A stretch of 31,690 bases of DNA from Holosporales bacterium (GTDB lineage Bacteria > Pseudomonadota > Alphaproteobacteria > BNTO01): contig JAISXM010000073.1 of NCBI GenBank assembly GCA_031270515.1, positions 1 to 31,690 of the forward strand, in the 5' to 3' direction. A program made the translations under genes and the position numbers. Shown piece by piece: positions 17,200 through 23,069 of this stretch (the first letter of the stretch is position 1; each line of letters starts with the position of its first letter). The notes below the pieces were generated by a model. It was not told where the DNA came from and searched no databases. It saw only the letters and a program-made list of their open reading frames with translations.

Positions 17200-17736
17200 C
17201 TATTGATATTGATCTTGATCTTGATATTGATCTTGATATTGATCTTGATCTTGATATTGATATTGATATTGATCTGGCTCTTGCTGTTGTACTATTTTGT
17301 CTCGACGATGTAAAATTGTCTGATTACGATTTTTTACGTCGTTTTCTGTGCGTTGAAGTTCTCTGCCTATTTTGGTCCACTTCGGTCCCCACTCTTGAAC
17401 AAGCGAAATTAAACGCTCCTCTTCTTCAGAGGTCCACTCCCTTTTCTCTACATGTGGACTCAGATAATTATACCAGCGCTCCCTGTATCGACGTGGAGCC
17501 CTACCATTTCCCATTCCATCCGCAATCAGCTTCCAGGATCGGGTGCCATATATCGTGACCAATTCATACAACCGATTATCTTCCTCCCGAGAGAAATGTC
17601 GTTTTCTTATGCGTGATGGCGTCTGCGCATTCCTGGAGTTCACATTTGGCACAGGCGGAACGCCAAAGATAGACGCCCCGCAGCTTTGCACACAGAAAAC
17701 AGATAAAATTATCGAAAAATAGACAATGTGTAACAT
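17200..17736 (-). CDS. Exported R2R3 Myb-domain protein, paralogue 1
   Basis: This is a predicted secreted DNA-binding protein of 178 residues. A Sec signal peptide, MLHIVYFSIILSVFCVQSCGAS, is followed by the conserved segment IFGVPPVPNVNSRNAQ. Myb repeat one (about 48-93) is FSREEDNRLYELV with core Trp in SWKLIA and RERWYNYL. Repeat two (about 101-143) is WTSEEEERLISLV with PKWTKIG and ENDVKNRNQT. The spacing of about 19 residues between aromatics and the VKN signature match R2 and R3 of eukaryotic c-Myb. The last aromatic of repeat two is replaced by Asn. The C-terminus is a pure Gln/Tyr/Asp tract (YQDQDQ repeats) produced by a short DNA repeat, replacing the tail seen in the other copies. 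The start at 17736 is set by AAGGA nine bases upstream; an earlier frame start overlaps that site. Confidence 0.9.
   Translation of the reverse strand: MLHIVYFSIILSVFCVQSCGASIFGVPPVPNVNSRNAQTPSRIRKRHFSREEDNRLYELVTIYGTRSWKLIADGMGNGRAPRRYRERWYNYLSPHVEKREWTSEEEERLISLVQEWGPKWTKIGRELQRTENDVKNRNQTILHRRDKIVQQQEPDQYQYQYQDQDQYQDQYQDQDQYQ
17203..17277. repeat. Hexanucleotide-type repeat coding the tail of Myb paralogue 1
   Basis: Alternating TTGATA and TTGATC units run through this stretch and code the Gln-Tyr/Asp-Gln tail on the minus strand. The opposite strand is also open, with Asp/Ile/Leu repeats, which is a side effect of the repeat. Confidence 0.85.
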
Positions 17737-17774
17737 AAAAAATAATCCTTGCAATATATTTACCCTTAATCATT

Positions 17775-17803
17775 ATTGTACATGACTCTATAATTAATTG
17801 CAA
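17775..17803 (-). promoter_or_regulatory. Promoter of Myb paralogue 1
   Basis: On the minus strand TTGCAA (17798-17803) and TACAAT (17775-17780) are 17 bases apart. The same layout recurs before all five Myb genes. Upstream, about 17804-17860 is also conserved with the other copies (GAGTTGAACGTTTGC, then GGGAAAGGAAGGCA). Confidence 0.75.
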
Positions 17804-17937
17804 ATCTGAACGACAAATATTTGAGTTGAACGTTTGCAGGGGAAAGGAAGGCAGCAGGTGCAATACGCGCTCCAGTATCTAAAAAGACTATATGACATAT
17901 TCAAGCCGTTTATACTTGGGACGCCCAATAAACTGCT

Positions 17938-18129
17938 TTCATAACAAACAATTTGAAGCGTGTTGTGACTCAAATTTTTATCGAGACAAAACTTAAAATG
18001 ATTTTCTATGAAAAGGCTATCGCTAGTGGCATATCACCAAGCTATACCTGCCCACAAAAACAATTTGAATTTTTATCCTCACCTATGCCTTGTATTACAA
18101 CGAATTTCAAATCGTTTGTTATTGGGACT
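17938..18129. repeat. Two family 1 repeats in the Myb 1-2 spacer
   Basis: Copy one (17938-18014) has CATAACAAACAATTTGAAG and a decayed right arm (ACTTAAAATGATTTTCTATG). Copy two (18049-18129) runs from TACCTGCCCACAAAAACAAT to ATTTCAAATCGTTTGTTATT in the opposite orientation. Together they fill the gap between Myb paralogue 2 and the promoter block of paralogue 1. Confidence 0.75.
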
Positions 18130-18142
18130 TGGCATCGAAAGG

Positions 18143-18730
18143 CTATCCAAAAAAGGAATCTAACTCTGTATACTCACCATCAAAATGGCCAAAACCTGCT
18201 CCATTTTTCAAATTTGGATCTGCTGCTGGAGATTGCGGATGTATAATTAAAGTTGGCGATTGTACATCCGAGTTATGCTGGGGCAGGACGACATCGTTGC
18301 GACGTGAAATTTGCCGGAAACGATTCTTCACATTCTCTGCGCTGCGTCCCTCAAATTGCGCCGCTATCTTATCCCACTTATACCCCCACAAAGAAACAAG
18401 CTTGCATAAAAGCGCATCGTCTTGGGGGGGCCACAGCACCCCCTGGCATTGTGGAGCCAGGTACGAATTCCAGCGTTCCTTGCACTGACGTGGAGTCCTA
18501 TCTGTCATCCCACTCGCAATTTGCGTCCAACAATCAGGGCCATTGGTGCCATACATATCGACCAATTCACGTAACTGATCATCTTCGTCCTGAGAGAATT
18601 TTTGTCGTGATGGCCTCTGCGCATTCCCGGAGTTCACATCTGGCATGGGCGGGACGCCAAATCCAGACGCCCCGCAGCTTTGCACACAGAAAACAGATAG
18701 AATTATCGAAAAATAGACAACGTGTAACAT
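18143..18730 (-). CDS. Exported R2R3 Myb-domain protein, paralogue 2
   Basis: This 195-residue protein has the array's shared signal peptide (LSVFCVQSCGAS) and linker GFGVPPMPDVNSGNAQ. Myb repeat one (about 45-91) is FSQDEDDQLRELV with DCWTQIA and PRQCKERWNSYL. Repeat two (about 100-142) starts with Trp (WPPQDDALLCKLV), has YKWDKIA and ends ENVKNRFRQI, with Phe in place of the third Trp, a common plant and protist substitution. The C-terminal part is Pro/Gln/His-rich and ends in a short acidic-aromatic tail, GFGHFDGEYTELDSFFG. The start at 18730 has AAGGA ten bases upstream and matches the signal-peptide start of the paralogues. The frame is open a further 13 codons upstream, but that stretch covers the ribosome-binding site. 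The gene is monocistronic with its own promoter. Confidence 0.92.
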   Translation of the reverse strand: MLHVVYFSIILSVFCVQSCGASGFGVPPMPDVNSGNAQRPSRQKFSQDEDDQLRELVDMYGTNGPDCWTQIASGMTDRTPRQCKERWNSYLAPQCQGVLWPPQDDALLCKLVSLWGYKWDKIAAQFEGRSAENVKNRFRQISRRNDVVLPQHNSDVQSPTLIIHPQSPAADPNLKNGAGFGHFDGEYTELDSFFG

Positions 18731-18770
18731 AAAAAATAATCCTTGTAATATGCTTTCTCCCTTAATCATT

Positions 18771-18799
18771 ATTATACAAGACTATATAATCAATTGCAA
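18771..18799 (-). promoter_or_regulatory. Promoter of Myb paralogue 2
   Basis: TTGCAA (18794-18799) and a perfect TATAAT (18771-18776) are separated by 17 bases on the minus strand. The upstream block AACGACAAATCAGTTGAACG to GGAAAGGGAGGCA (about 18800-18845) matches the flank of paralogue 1. Confidence 0.8.
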
Positions 18800-18919
18800 A
18801 TCTGAACGACAAATCAGTTGAACGTTTGCGGAGGAAAGGGAGGCAATGCGCCTGCCAGTATCCGAAAAGACTCGATGACATGACTAAAATGTTTATATTA
18901 GAGATTCAAATAAGCTGTT

Positions 18920-18995
18920 TTTATAATAAACTATTTGAAGATTGTTGTTGCTTAAGTTTTTATCGTAACAAAACTTCAAATTGTTTTTTATGAAA
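18920..18995. repeat. Family 1 repeat in the Myb 2-3 spacer
   Basis: TTATAATAAACTATTTGAAG and ACTTCAAATTGTTTTTTATG form the arms. The flanking AAAAGGCCATCGTCCCTAGC recurs in the next two spacers, showing that gene plus repeat were duplicated together. Confidence 0.8.
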
Positions 18996-19035
18996 AGGCC
19001 ATCGTCCCTAGCATATCACCAAGTTAGAATGGCCA

Positions 19036-19674
19036 TCAAAAAGGGAAATCAAAATCGGGATTCCCAGGATTTGAAAAATCAGTCCCAAAAGTGCAAAAAC
19101 CTGTATAATCATACATATCTGGATCTCGTCGTGGTTGTACTGGGACTGGTGGTTGTACTGGGACTGGTGGTGCGACTGGTACTGGTGGTTGCACTGGCAT
19201 TTGTACACCTGGATTTTGCGATTGCATCGGACTGAATCGCTGATGTGAAAGCGTATGAAAATGATTCTTCACATCGTTTGCTGAGCGTTGAAGTTCATTC
19301 CCTATTTGAGCCCACTTATGCCCCAAAGCGCGAACACGCGAGCATAAATACCTATCTCGCTCGGGGGTCCACGGCGCATGATCAACCTGTGGGCTCAAGT
19401 AGTTCATCCAGCGTTCCCTGCATTGACGCGGAGTCTTAGTTCCCATTGCATTGGCAATTTGCTTCCAAGCATAGGGGTCATACTGAGAAACCAATCTACG
19501 CAACTGAGCGTCTTCATCCGGAGAGAAACGCGGTCGTGATCTCACATGTATTTGCGCCTGCGCATTACCAAAGTTCACACCTGGTACGGGCGGGACTGCT
19601 TGAAATCCAGACGCCCCGCAGCTTTGCACACAAAATACAGACAGCATGATAGAACAATAAACAACGTGTAACAT
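19036..19674 (-). CDS. Exported R2R3 Myb-domain protein, paralogue 3
   Basis: This 212-residue protein starts with the array's signal peptide (MLHVVYCSIMLSVFCVQSC). Myb repeat one (about 50-93) is FSPDEDAQLRRLV, YAWKQIA, PRQCRERWMNYL; this helix is almost the same as the c-Myb R2 recognition helix. Repeat two (about 102-144) is WTPERDRYLCSRV, HKWAQIG and NDVKNHFHTL. A Pro/Val/Gln repeat region follows (PVQPPVPVAPPVPV). The tail is aromatic and acidic: DYTGFCTFGTDFSNPGNPDF and FPF. The tail is nearly identical to that of paralogue 5, while the linkers differ, suggesting tail exchange or strong constraint. ATG 19674 aligns with the other copies; an in-frame GTG three codons earlier is a possible alternative. 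The upstream GAGTG is a modest ribosome-binding site. Confidence 0.92.
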   Translation of the reverse strand: MLHVVYCSIMLSVFCVQSCGASGFQAVPPVPGVNFGNAQAQIHVRSRPRFSPDEDAQLRRLVSQYDPYAWKQIANAMGTKTPRQCRERWMNYLSPQVDHAPWTPERDRYLCSRVRALGHKWAQIGNELQRSANDVKNHFHTLSHQRFSPMQSQNPGVQMPVQPPVPVAPPVPVQPPVPVQPRRDPDMYDYTGFCTFGTDFSNPGNPDFDFPF

Positions 19675-19712
19675 GATAAACACTCATTTGTGATAGATTC
19701 ATCCTTAGCTCT

Positions 19713-19741
19713 ACTATACAGAGTTTTCTAATTGATTGCAA
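19713..19741 (-). promoter_or_regulatory. Promoter of Myb paralogue 3
   Basis: TTGCAA (19736-19741) and TATAGT (19713-19718) with 17 bases between, minus strand. The conserved upstream block (GAGTCGAACGTTTGC, then GGGAAAGGAAGGC) ends abruptly at 19790, where a family 3 element is inserted. Confidence 0.75.
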
Positions 19742-19790
19742 CTCTGGGTATCAAAGATTTGAGTCGAACGTTTGCAAGGGAAAGGAAGGC

Positions 19791-19865
19791 AATAGACCTG
19801 TTGCGAAAGCTGCGTCAACACGGCAAGAATCAACGGCCCAAAAGGGCTTTCGCAACAGGTCTATT
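19791..19865. mobile_element. Family 3 element with perfect 20-bp terminal inverted repeats
   Basis: AATAGACCTGTTGCGAAAGC at 19791-19810 is the exact reverse complement of 19846-19865, giving a 75-bp non-coding element. It interrupts the flank that is continuous in the paralogue 2 spacer, replacing about 75 bases up to the family 1 repeat. The GACCTGTTGCGAAA end resembles the termini of some IS5-like insertion sequences, so it may be a MITE; no transposase is present here. Decayed relatives occur at 16146 and near 23903. Confidence 0.75.
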
Positions 19866-19935
19866 ACACAATTTGAAAATTATTGTGACTCAAGTTTTTA
19901 TCGTAACAAAACTTCAAATTGTTTTTTTATGGAAA
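19866..19935. repeat. Family 1 repeat in the Myb 3-4 spacer
   Basis: ACACAATTTGAAAATTATTG and AACTTCAAATTGTTTTTTTA form the arms. The left outer arm is cut by the family 3 element. The shared downstream flank is GGAAAGGCCATCGTCCCTAG. Confidence 0.75.
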
Positions 19936-19962
19936 GGCCATCGTCCCTAGCATATCACCAAG

Positions 19963-20703
19963 CTAGGAGGGCTGTCCCAAAAAGAAATCATAAGCCGCCC
20001 CAAAAAATAGATGATTATCATTAAAATGGAAAAAACCTCCCACAGAAGCCCAAGTATCCGGATTTTGCTGAGGTATCACGGGAACTGATTGCTGTTGCAC
20101 CGGACTGAATCGCCAACGTGAAAGCTGCTGTCCCAAAGAGGAATCATAAGTTATCCCAAAAAATAGATGATTATCATCAAAATGGAAAAAACCTCCCACA
20201 GAATCCCAAGAATCTGGATTTTGCTGAGGTATCACGGGAACTGATTGCTGTTGCACCGGACGGAAATTCAGACGTGAAAGCTTATGAAAATGCGTCTTCA
20301 CATCGTTTTCTGAGCGTCCACCAAGGGCACGCCCTATCTGCGCCCACTGGTGAGTCCCCAACTCCTGAACAAGCTCGCGTAAACGCGCATCTAGCTCGGG
20401 GGTCCACGGCACATGATCGAGCTGTGGACTCAGGTAGTTGCACCAGCGCTCCTTGCACTGACGTGCATTCCTATTTTCCATTCCACGGGCAATTTGCTCC
20501 CAACAATTACGGCCATTGGTGCCATGCCTCGCAACCAATTCACGTAACTGCTCATCTTCCTCCTTAGAGAATATTTTTCGTGATGGCTTCTGCGCATTAC
20601 CGGAGTTCACATCTGGCATAGGCGGAACGCCAAAGATAGACGCCCCGCAGCTTTGCACACACAAAACAGATAGCAAAATAGGACAATGAATGGCGTGTAA
20701 CAT
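19963..20703 (-). CDS. Exported R2R3 Myb-domain protein, paralogue 4
   Basis: This 246-residue protein has signal peptide MLHAIHCPILLSVLCVQSC and the shared linker IFGVPPMPDVNSGNAQ. Myb repeat one (about 45-91) is FSKEEDEQLRELV, NCWEQIA, RQCKERWCNYL. Repeat two (about 100-142) is WTPELDARLRELV, HQWAQIG, ENDVKTHFHKL. Here the usual KN of the recognition helix is KT, which may alter DNA specificity. Residues 142-193 and 194-245 are a near-exact internal duplication of 52 residues. Each copy holds VQQQSVPVIPQQNPD and the aromatic block GGFFHF(D/N)DNHLFFG. The tail is therefore doubled. The start ATG 20703 aligns with the family; the ribosome-binding site is weak. Confidence 0.92.
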   Translation of the reverse strand: MLHAIHCPILLSVLCVQSCGASIFGVPPMPDVNSGNAQKPSRKIFSKEEDEQLRELVARHGTNGRNCWEQIARGMENRNARQCKERWCNYLSPQLDHVPWTPELDARLRELVQELGTHQWAQIGRALGGRSENDVKTHFHKLSRLNFRPVQQQSVPVIPQQNPDSWDSVGGFFHFDDNHLFFGITYDSSLGQQLSRWRFSPVQQQSVPVIPQQNPDTWASVGGFFHFNDNHLFFGAAYDFFLGQPS

Positions 20704-20741
20704 AAAAGATAATCACTGAGAGATACTGTTTCTTAAGTATT

Positions 20742-20770
20742 ATTATACAAAACTCTGCAATCAATTGCAA
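20742..20770 (-). promoter_or_regulatory. Promoter of Myb paralogue 4
   Basis: TTGCAA (20765-20770) and TATAAT (20742-20747), 17-base spacing, minus strand. The sequence further upstream (ACGAGTTAAGCGTTC) is more diverged than in copies 1-3. Confidence 0.8.
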
Positions 20771-20873
20771 GTTTAGGCAATAAAGAGACGAGTTAAGCGT
20801 TCTTATCTTGACGCACGGGACCCCGTATAGATGACATGACTAAAATGTTTATACTGGGGAGCACATCATGTTC

Positions 20874-20948
20874 CCGCACACAATTTGAAAGTCATTACAA
20901 TACAAGGGTTAGGATGAGACAAAACTTCAAATTGTTTTTTTATGGAAA
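20874..20948. repeat. Family 1 repeat in the Myb 4-5 spacer
   Basis: GCACACAATTTGAAAGTC and AAACTTCAAATTGTTTTTTT are the arms. The flank GGAAAGGCCATCGTCCCAGG is again the one seen in the other spacers. Confidence 0.75.
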
Positions 20949-20975
20949 GGCCATCGTCCCAGGCATATCACCAAG

Positions 20976-21764
20976 TTAGAAGGGCCATCCAAAATGGAAA
21001 TCAAAATCGGGATTACCAGGATTTGAATAATCAGTACCAAAATTGCCAAAACCTATATCATCATTCCAATCTGAATCTGGTGGTGGTGCGACTGGGACTG
21101 GTGATGCGACTGGGACTGGTGATTGGACTGGGACTTGGACTGGGACATCTGGATTTTGCTGTGGTATTTTCTGACATAAAACTTCATAACGTTGCCTCAC
21201 CTTGCCTGGTGCGCGTCCACCCAGTCTACGCCCTATCTCATCCCAGTGCCTCCCCAACTCATCAACAAGCTCGCATAAACGCGCATCGTCTTCGGGGAGC
21301 CACGGCGCATATAACTGTGGGTTATCCACGCCAGCGATATCTTTCCTGAAATAATGATTCTTCACCTCGTTTGGTGCGCGTCCATTCAGTCTATGCGCTA
21401 TCTGCGCCCACTTACTCGTTCCAAGCGTATCAACAAGCTCGCGTAAATGCGCATCTTCTTCGGGGGTCCACGGTTCATGATATAGCGGTGAACTCAGGTA
21501 GTGACTCCAGCGATCCCTGCACTGACGTGCATCCCTACCTACCATTTTACTAGCAATTTGTCCCCAATTACGACCCTTGGGGCGATACTTCCCAACCAAT
21601 TCACGCAACCGGTCATCTTCCTCCGGAGAGAATCTTTTGTGTGATGGCTTCTGCGCATTACCGGAGTTCACATCTGGCATGGGCGGGACGCCAAAGATAG
21701 ACGCCCCGCAGCTTTGCACACAGAAAACAGATAGCATGATGAAATAGTAAACAACGTGTAGCAT
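20976..21764 (-). CDS. Exported three-repeat Myb-domain protein, paralogue 5
   Basis: This is the largest member of the array (262 residues) and the only one with three Myb repeats. After signal peptide MLHVVYYFIMLSVFCVQSC and IFGVPPMPDVNSGNAQ come repeat one (45-90: FSPEEDDRLRELV, RNWGQIA, RQCRDRWSHYL) and repeat two (99-139: WTPEEDAHLRELV, SKWAQIA, NEVKNHYFRK). After a short linker comes repeat three (155-196: WLPEDDARLCELV, RHWDEIG, GKVRQRYEVL). Repeat three looks like a diverged copy of repeat two. A Pro/Val/Gln linker (VPVQSPVPVASPVPVAPPP) leads to the acidic-aromatic tail DWNDDIGFGNFGTDYSNPGN followed by PDFDFHFGWPF. It is the first gene of the array in the direction of transcription and may be nearest the ancestral form, but that is inference. 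Confidence 0.93.
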   Translation of the reverse strand: MLHVVYYFIMLSVFCVQSCGASIFGVPPMPDVNSGNAQKPSHKRFSPEEDDRLRELVGKYRPKGRNWGQIASKMVGRDARQCRDRWSHYLSSPLYHEPWTPEEDAHLRELVDTLGTSKWAQIAHRLNGRAPNEVKNHYFRKDIAGVDNPQLYAPWLPEDDARLCELVDELGRHWDEIGRRLGGRAPGKVRQRYEVLCQKIPQQNPDVPVQVPVQSPVPVASPVPVAPPPDSDWNDDIGFGNFGTDYSNPGNPDFDFHFGWPF

Positions 21765-21801
21765 GATAAACACTCATTTGGATAGATTCATCCTTAGCTC
21801 T

Positions 21802-21830
21802 ATTATGCAGAGTTTTCTAATTGATTGCAA
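21802..21830 (-). promoter_or_regulatory. Promoter of Myb paralogue 5
   Basis: TTGCAA (21825-21830) and CATAAT (21802-21807), 17 bases apart on the minus strand. The region from here to the start codon is nearly identical to that of paralogue 3. Confidence 0.7.
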
Positions 21831-21946
21831 CTCTGGATATCAAATTTGTCACACATATTTGTAAACCTACACAGAAGTGTCACATCATCACGTATTGCTG
21901 AACCCATTCTTTCGTCCTACAATTAACTAAGGAATGTATTTATCTT

Positions 21947-21992
21947 GCCCATAAAAACAATTTGAAACTTATTGTGGGGCGGGTTTGTTTGT
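21947..21992. repeat. Partial family 1 repeat at the upstream edge of the Myb array
   Basis: TGCCCATAAAAACAATTTGA followed by AACTTATTGTGGGGCGGGTT and TGTTTGT keeps the left arm and a scrap of the right. It separates paralogue 5 from the divergent gene at 22052. Confidence 0.6.
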
Positions 21993-22051
21993 ACAAATTC
22001 ACGCCGTTTAAAAATTTAAGCCATTAAAAAAATGTATAAATAGGGGGAAGC

Positions 22052-22348
22052 ATGCTTCATAATAATATTAGTAAGAATAGTTGGCATATAGGGATGTCTG
22101 CTTTTGTTTTTTTTGTCGCGTTTGCACCAGTTGCGTTTTCGTCCCAGGAGGCGCCTATTGCGGAGTGGACGGTTGCGGCGGATGACCTCGCTCGGGCCCC
22201 ACATATGACAGAGTTTGAGCGCCAGGACGTTGGGGATGTCCCTGCTGTATCAAACGCTGCCGCGATTGCAGAGGCGTCACGTGCTCTGCAGGCGGAAGGC
22301 AGCTCGCTGGATGCTGTTGCACGCTCTATCGTGCCATATGGTTGTTGA
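22052..22348 (+). CDS. Small exported protein, unknown
   Basis: This 98-residue protein begins MLHNNISKNSWHIGMSAFVF with a hydrophobic stretch ending PVAFSSQEAP, a good Sec signal peptide with cleavage near residue 30. The mature part (about 68 residues) is acidic and Ala-rich (AAAIAEASRALQAEG) and ends IVPYGC. AGGGGGAAG at 22042-22050 is a strong ribosome-binding site close to the ATG. I recognise no family. It is divergent from the Myb array and is the first of several exported proteins downstream. It could be a truncated remnant of a longer protein, because a minisatellite begins exactly over its last codons. Confidence 0.7.
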   Translation: MLHNNISKNSWHIGMSAFVFFVAFAPVAFSSQEAPIAEWTVAADDLARAPHMTEFERQDVGDVPAVSNAAAIAEASRALQAEGSSLDAVARSIVPYGC

Positions 22349-22483
22349 GTTGGGATGCGTGGGTTGTTTAGCTGGAATACAGTAATTTCGCGGTTCGTTG
22401 AGTTGGGGTCGTGATTTCGCAGGTTATTGAGCTGGGTACAGTAATTCTGCGGTTTGTTGAGTCGGGGGGCAATGATTCCGCAC
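22340..22483. repeat. Degenerate tandem repeat of about 30 bp
   Basis: Four to five units of the form GGTT-GTTGAGTTGGG-variable-GTAATTTCGC follow each other, starting over the stop codon of the small exported protein. The units differ by point changes and small indels. No coding or RNA function is evident. Confidence 0.7.
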
Positions 22484-22528
22484 GTGCCCTATTAGGAAAG
22501 TGGCAATTATTACAAAGGAGGAAATTTT

Positions 22529-23059
22529 ATGCAAACAGAATTAACACTCAGCGTTGGCGGTTTGCCTCCTATGTCGGCTCGTGGCTGCATTCAGGAATTG
22601 AAGGCCGCCCCTCAAGGGGAGTTTCGTCGCACAGTCAACGGCGATCTGATTTTTCTCGGCAGCACGAATCACAAGTATTGCACGACAATTCGCTGCTGGG
22701 ATCACGCGGCCATTGCGACGGATGGCCTTCAAATAGGAGAGCGGGTTATCGTTGGGTGCATACAGCCCTTGTGCCAAAAAGTGGCTCCAAGTGAGGACTG
22801 CGCAACGCTAAGTCGTGATGTTGTTCCTGGCTCCGTACTCATTGCGGACGAGCGCAATCAGCAATTTACCGCGTTTAAAGTCGAGCCATCGGACTCTTCC
22901 AGCGCAGAGGCGACAACTCGTGTGACGTTTACTGATGCGCATGGGGTGTTGTTTGTGTTTTTCAGGCCTCGGCTGGCAATGCGAGTCGTGTCTTTTGCGC
23001 TGACGGTTGATGAATGGAAGGGGAAGTCCGGTTGGGTGTTGGAGCTTGAAGAGATTTAG
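22529..23059 (+). CDS. Hypothetical protein, possibly phage- or GTA-related
   Basis: This 176-residue soluble protein has one of the strongest ribosome-binding sites in the window, AAAGGAGG at 22514-22521, seven bases before the ATG, suggesting high expression. It has no signal peptide. The sequence MQTELTLSVGGLPPMSARGCIQELK is followed by beta-rich segments (RRTVNGDLIFLG, KYCTTIRCWDHAA, GERVIVGCIQPL) and a C-terminal GKSGWVLELEEI. The LPPMSARG opening and the IRCWDHAA and IVGCIQPL pattern are reminiscent of small structural proteins encoded in prophage-like clusters, but I cannot name a family and no phage neighbours are present. Between it and the upstream exported gene lies only the minisatellite. 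Confidence 0.75.
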   Translation: MQTELTLSVGGLPPMSARGCIQELKAAPQGEFRRTVNGDLIFLGSTNHKYCTTIRCWDHAAIATDGLQIGERVIVGCIQPLCQKVAPSEDCATLSRDVVPGSVLIADERNQQFTAFKVEPSDSSSAEATTRVTFTDAHGVLFVFFRPRLAMRVVSFALTVDEWKGKSGWVLELEEI

Positions 23060-23069
23060 GGGGAAGTTT

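Noticed and set aside
17046..17558. Plus-strand frame with Asp/Ile/Leu repeats opposite Myb paralogue 1
   Set aside because: It is the complement of the repeat coding the Gln/Tyr/Asp tail and continues antisense to the Myb repeats.
17200..21764. Myb proteins as lipoproteins because of the Cys in VQSCGAS
   Set aside because: The residues before the Cys (V-Q-S-C) do not fit a lipobox well because of Gln at -2; ordinary signal peptidase cleavage near CGAS is more likely, although not excluded.
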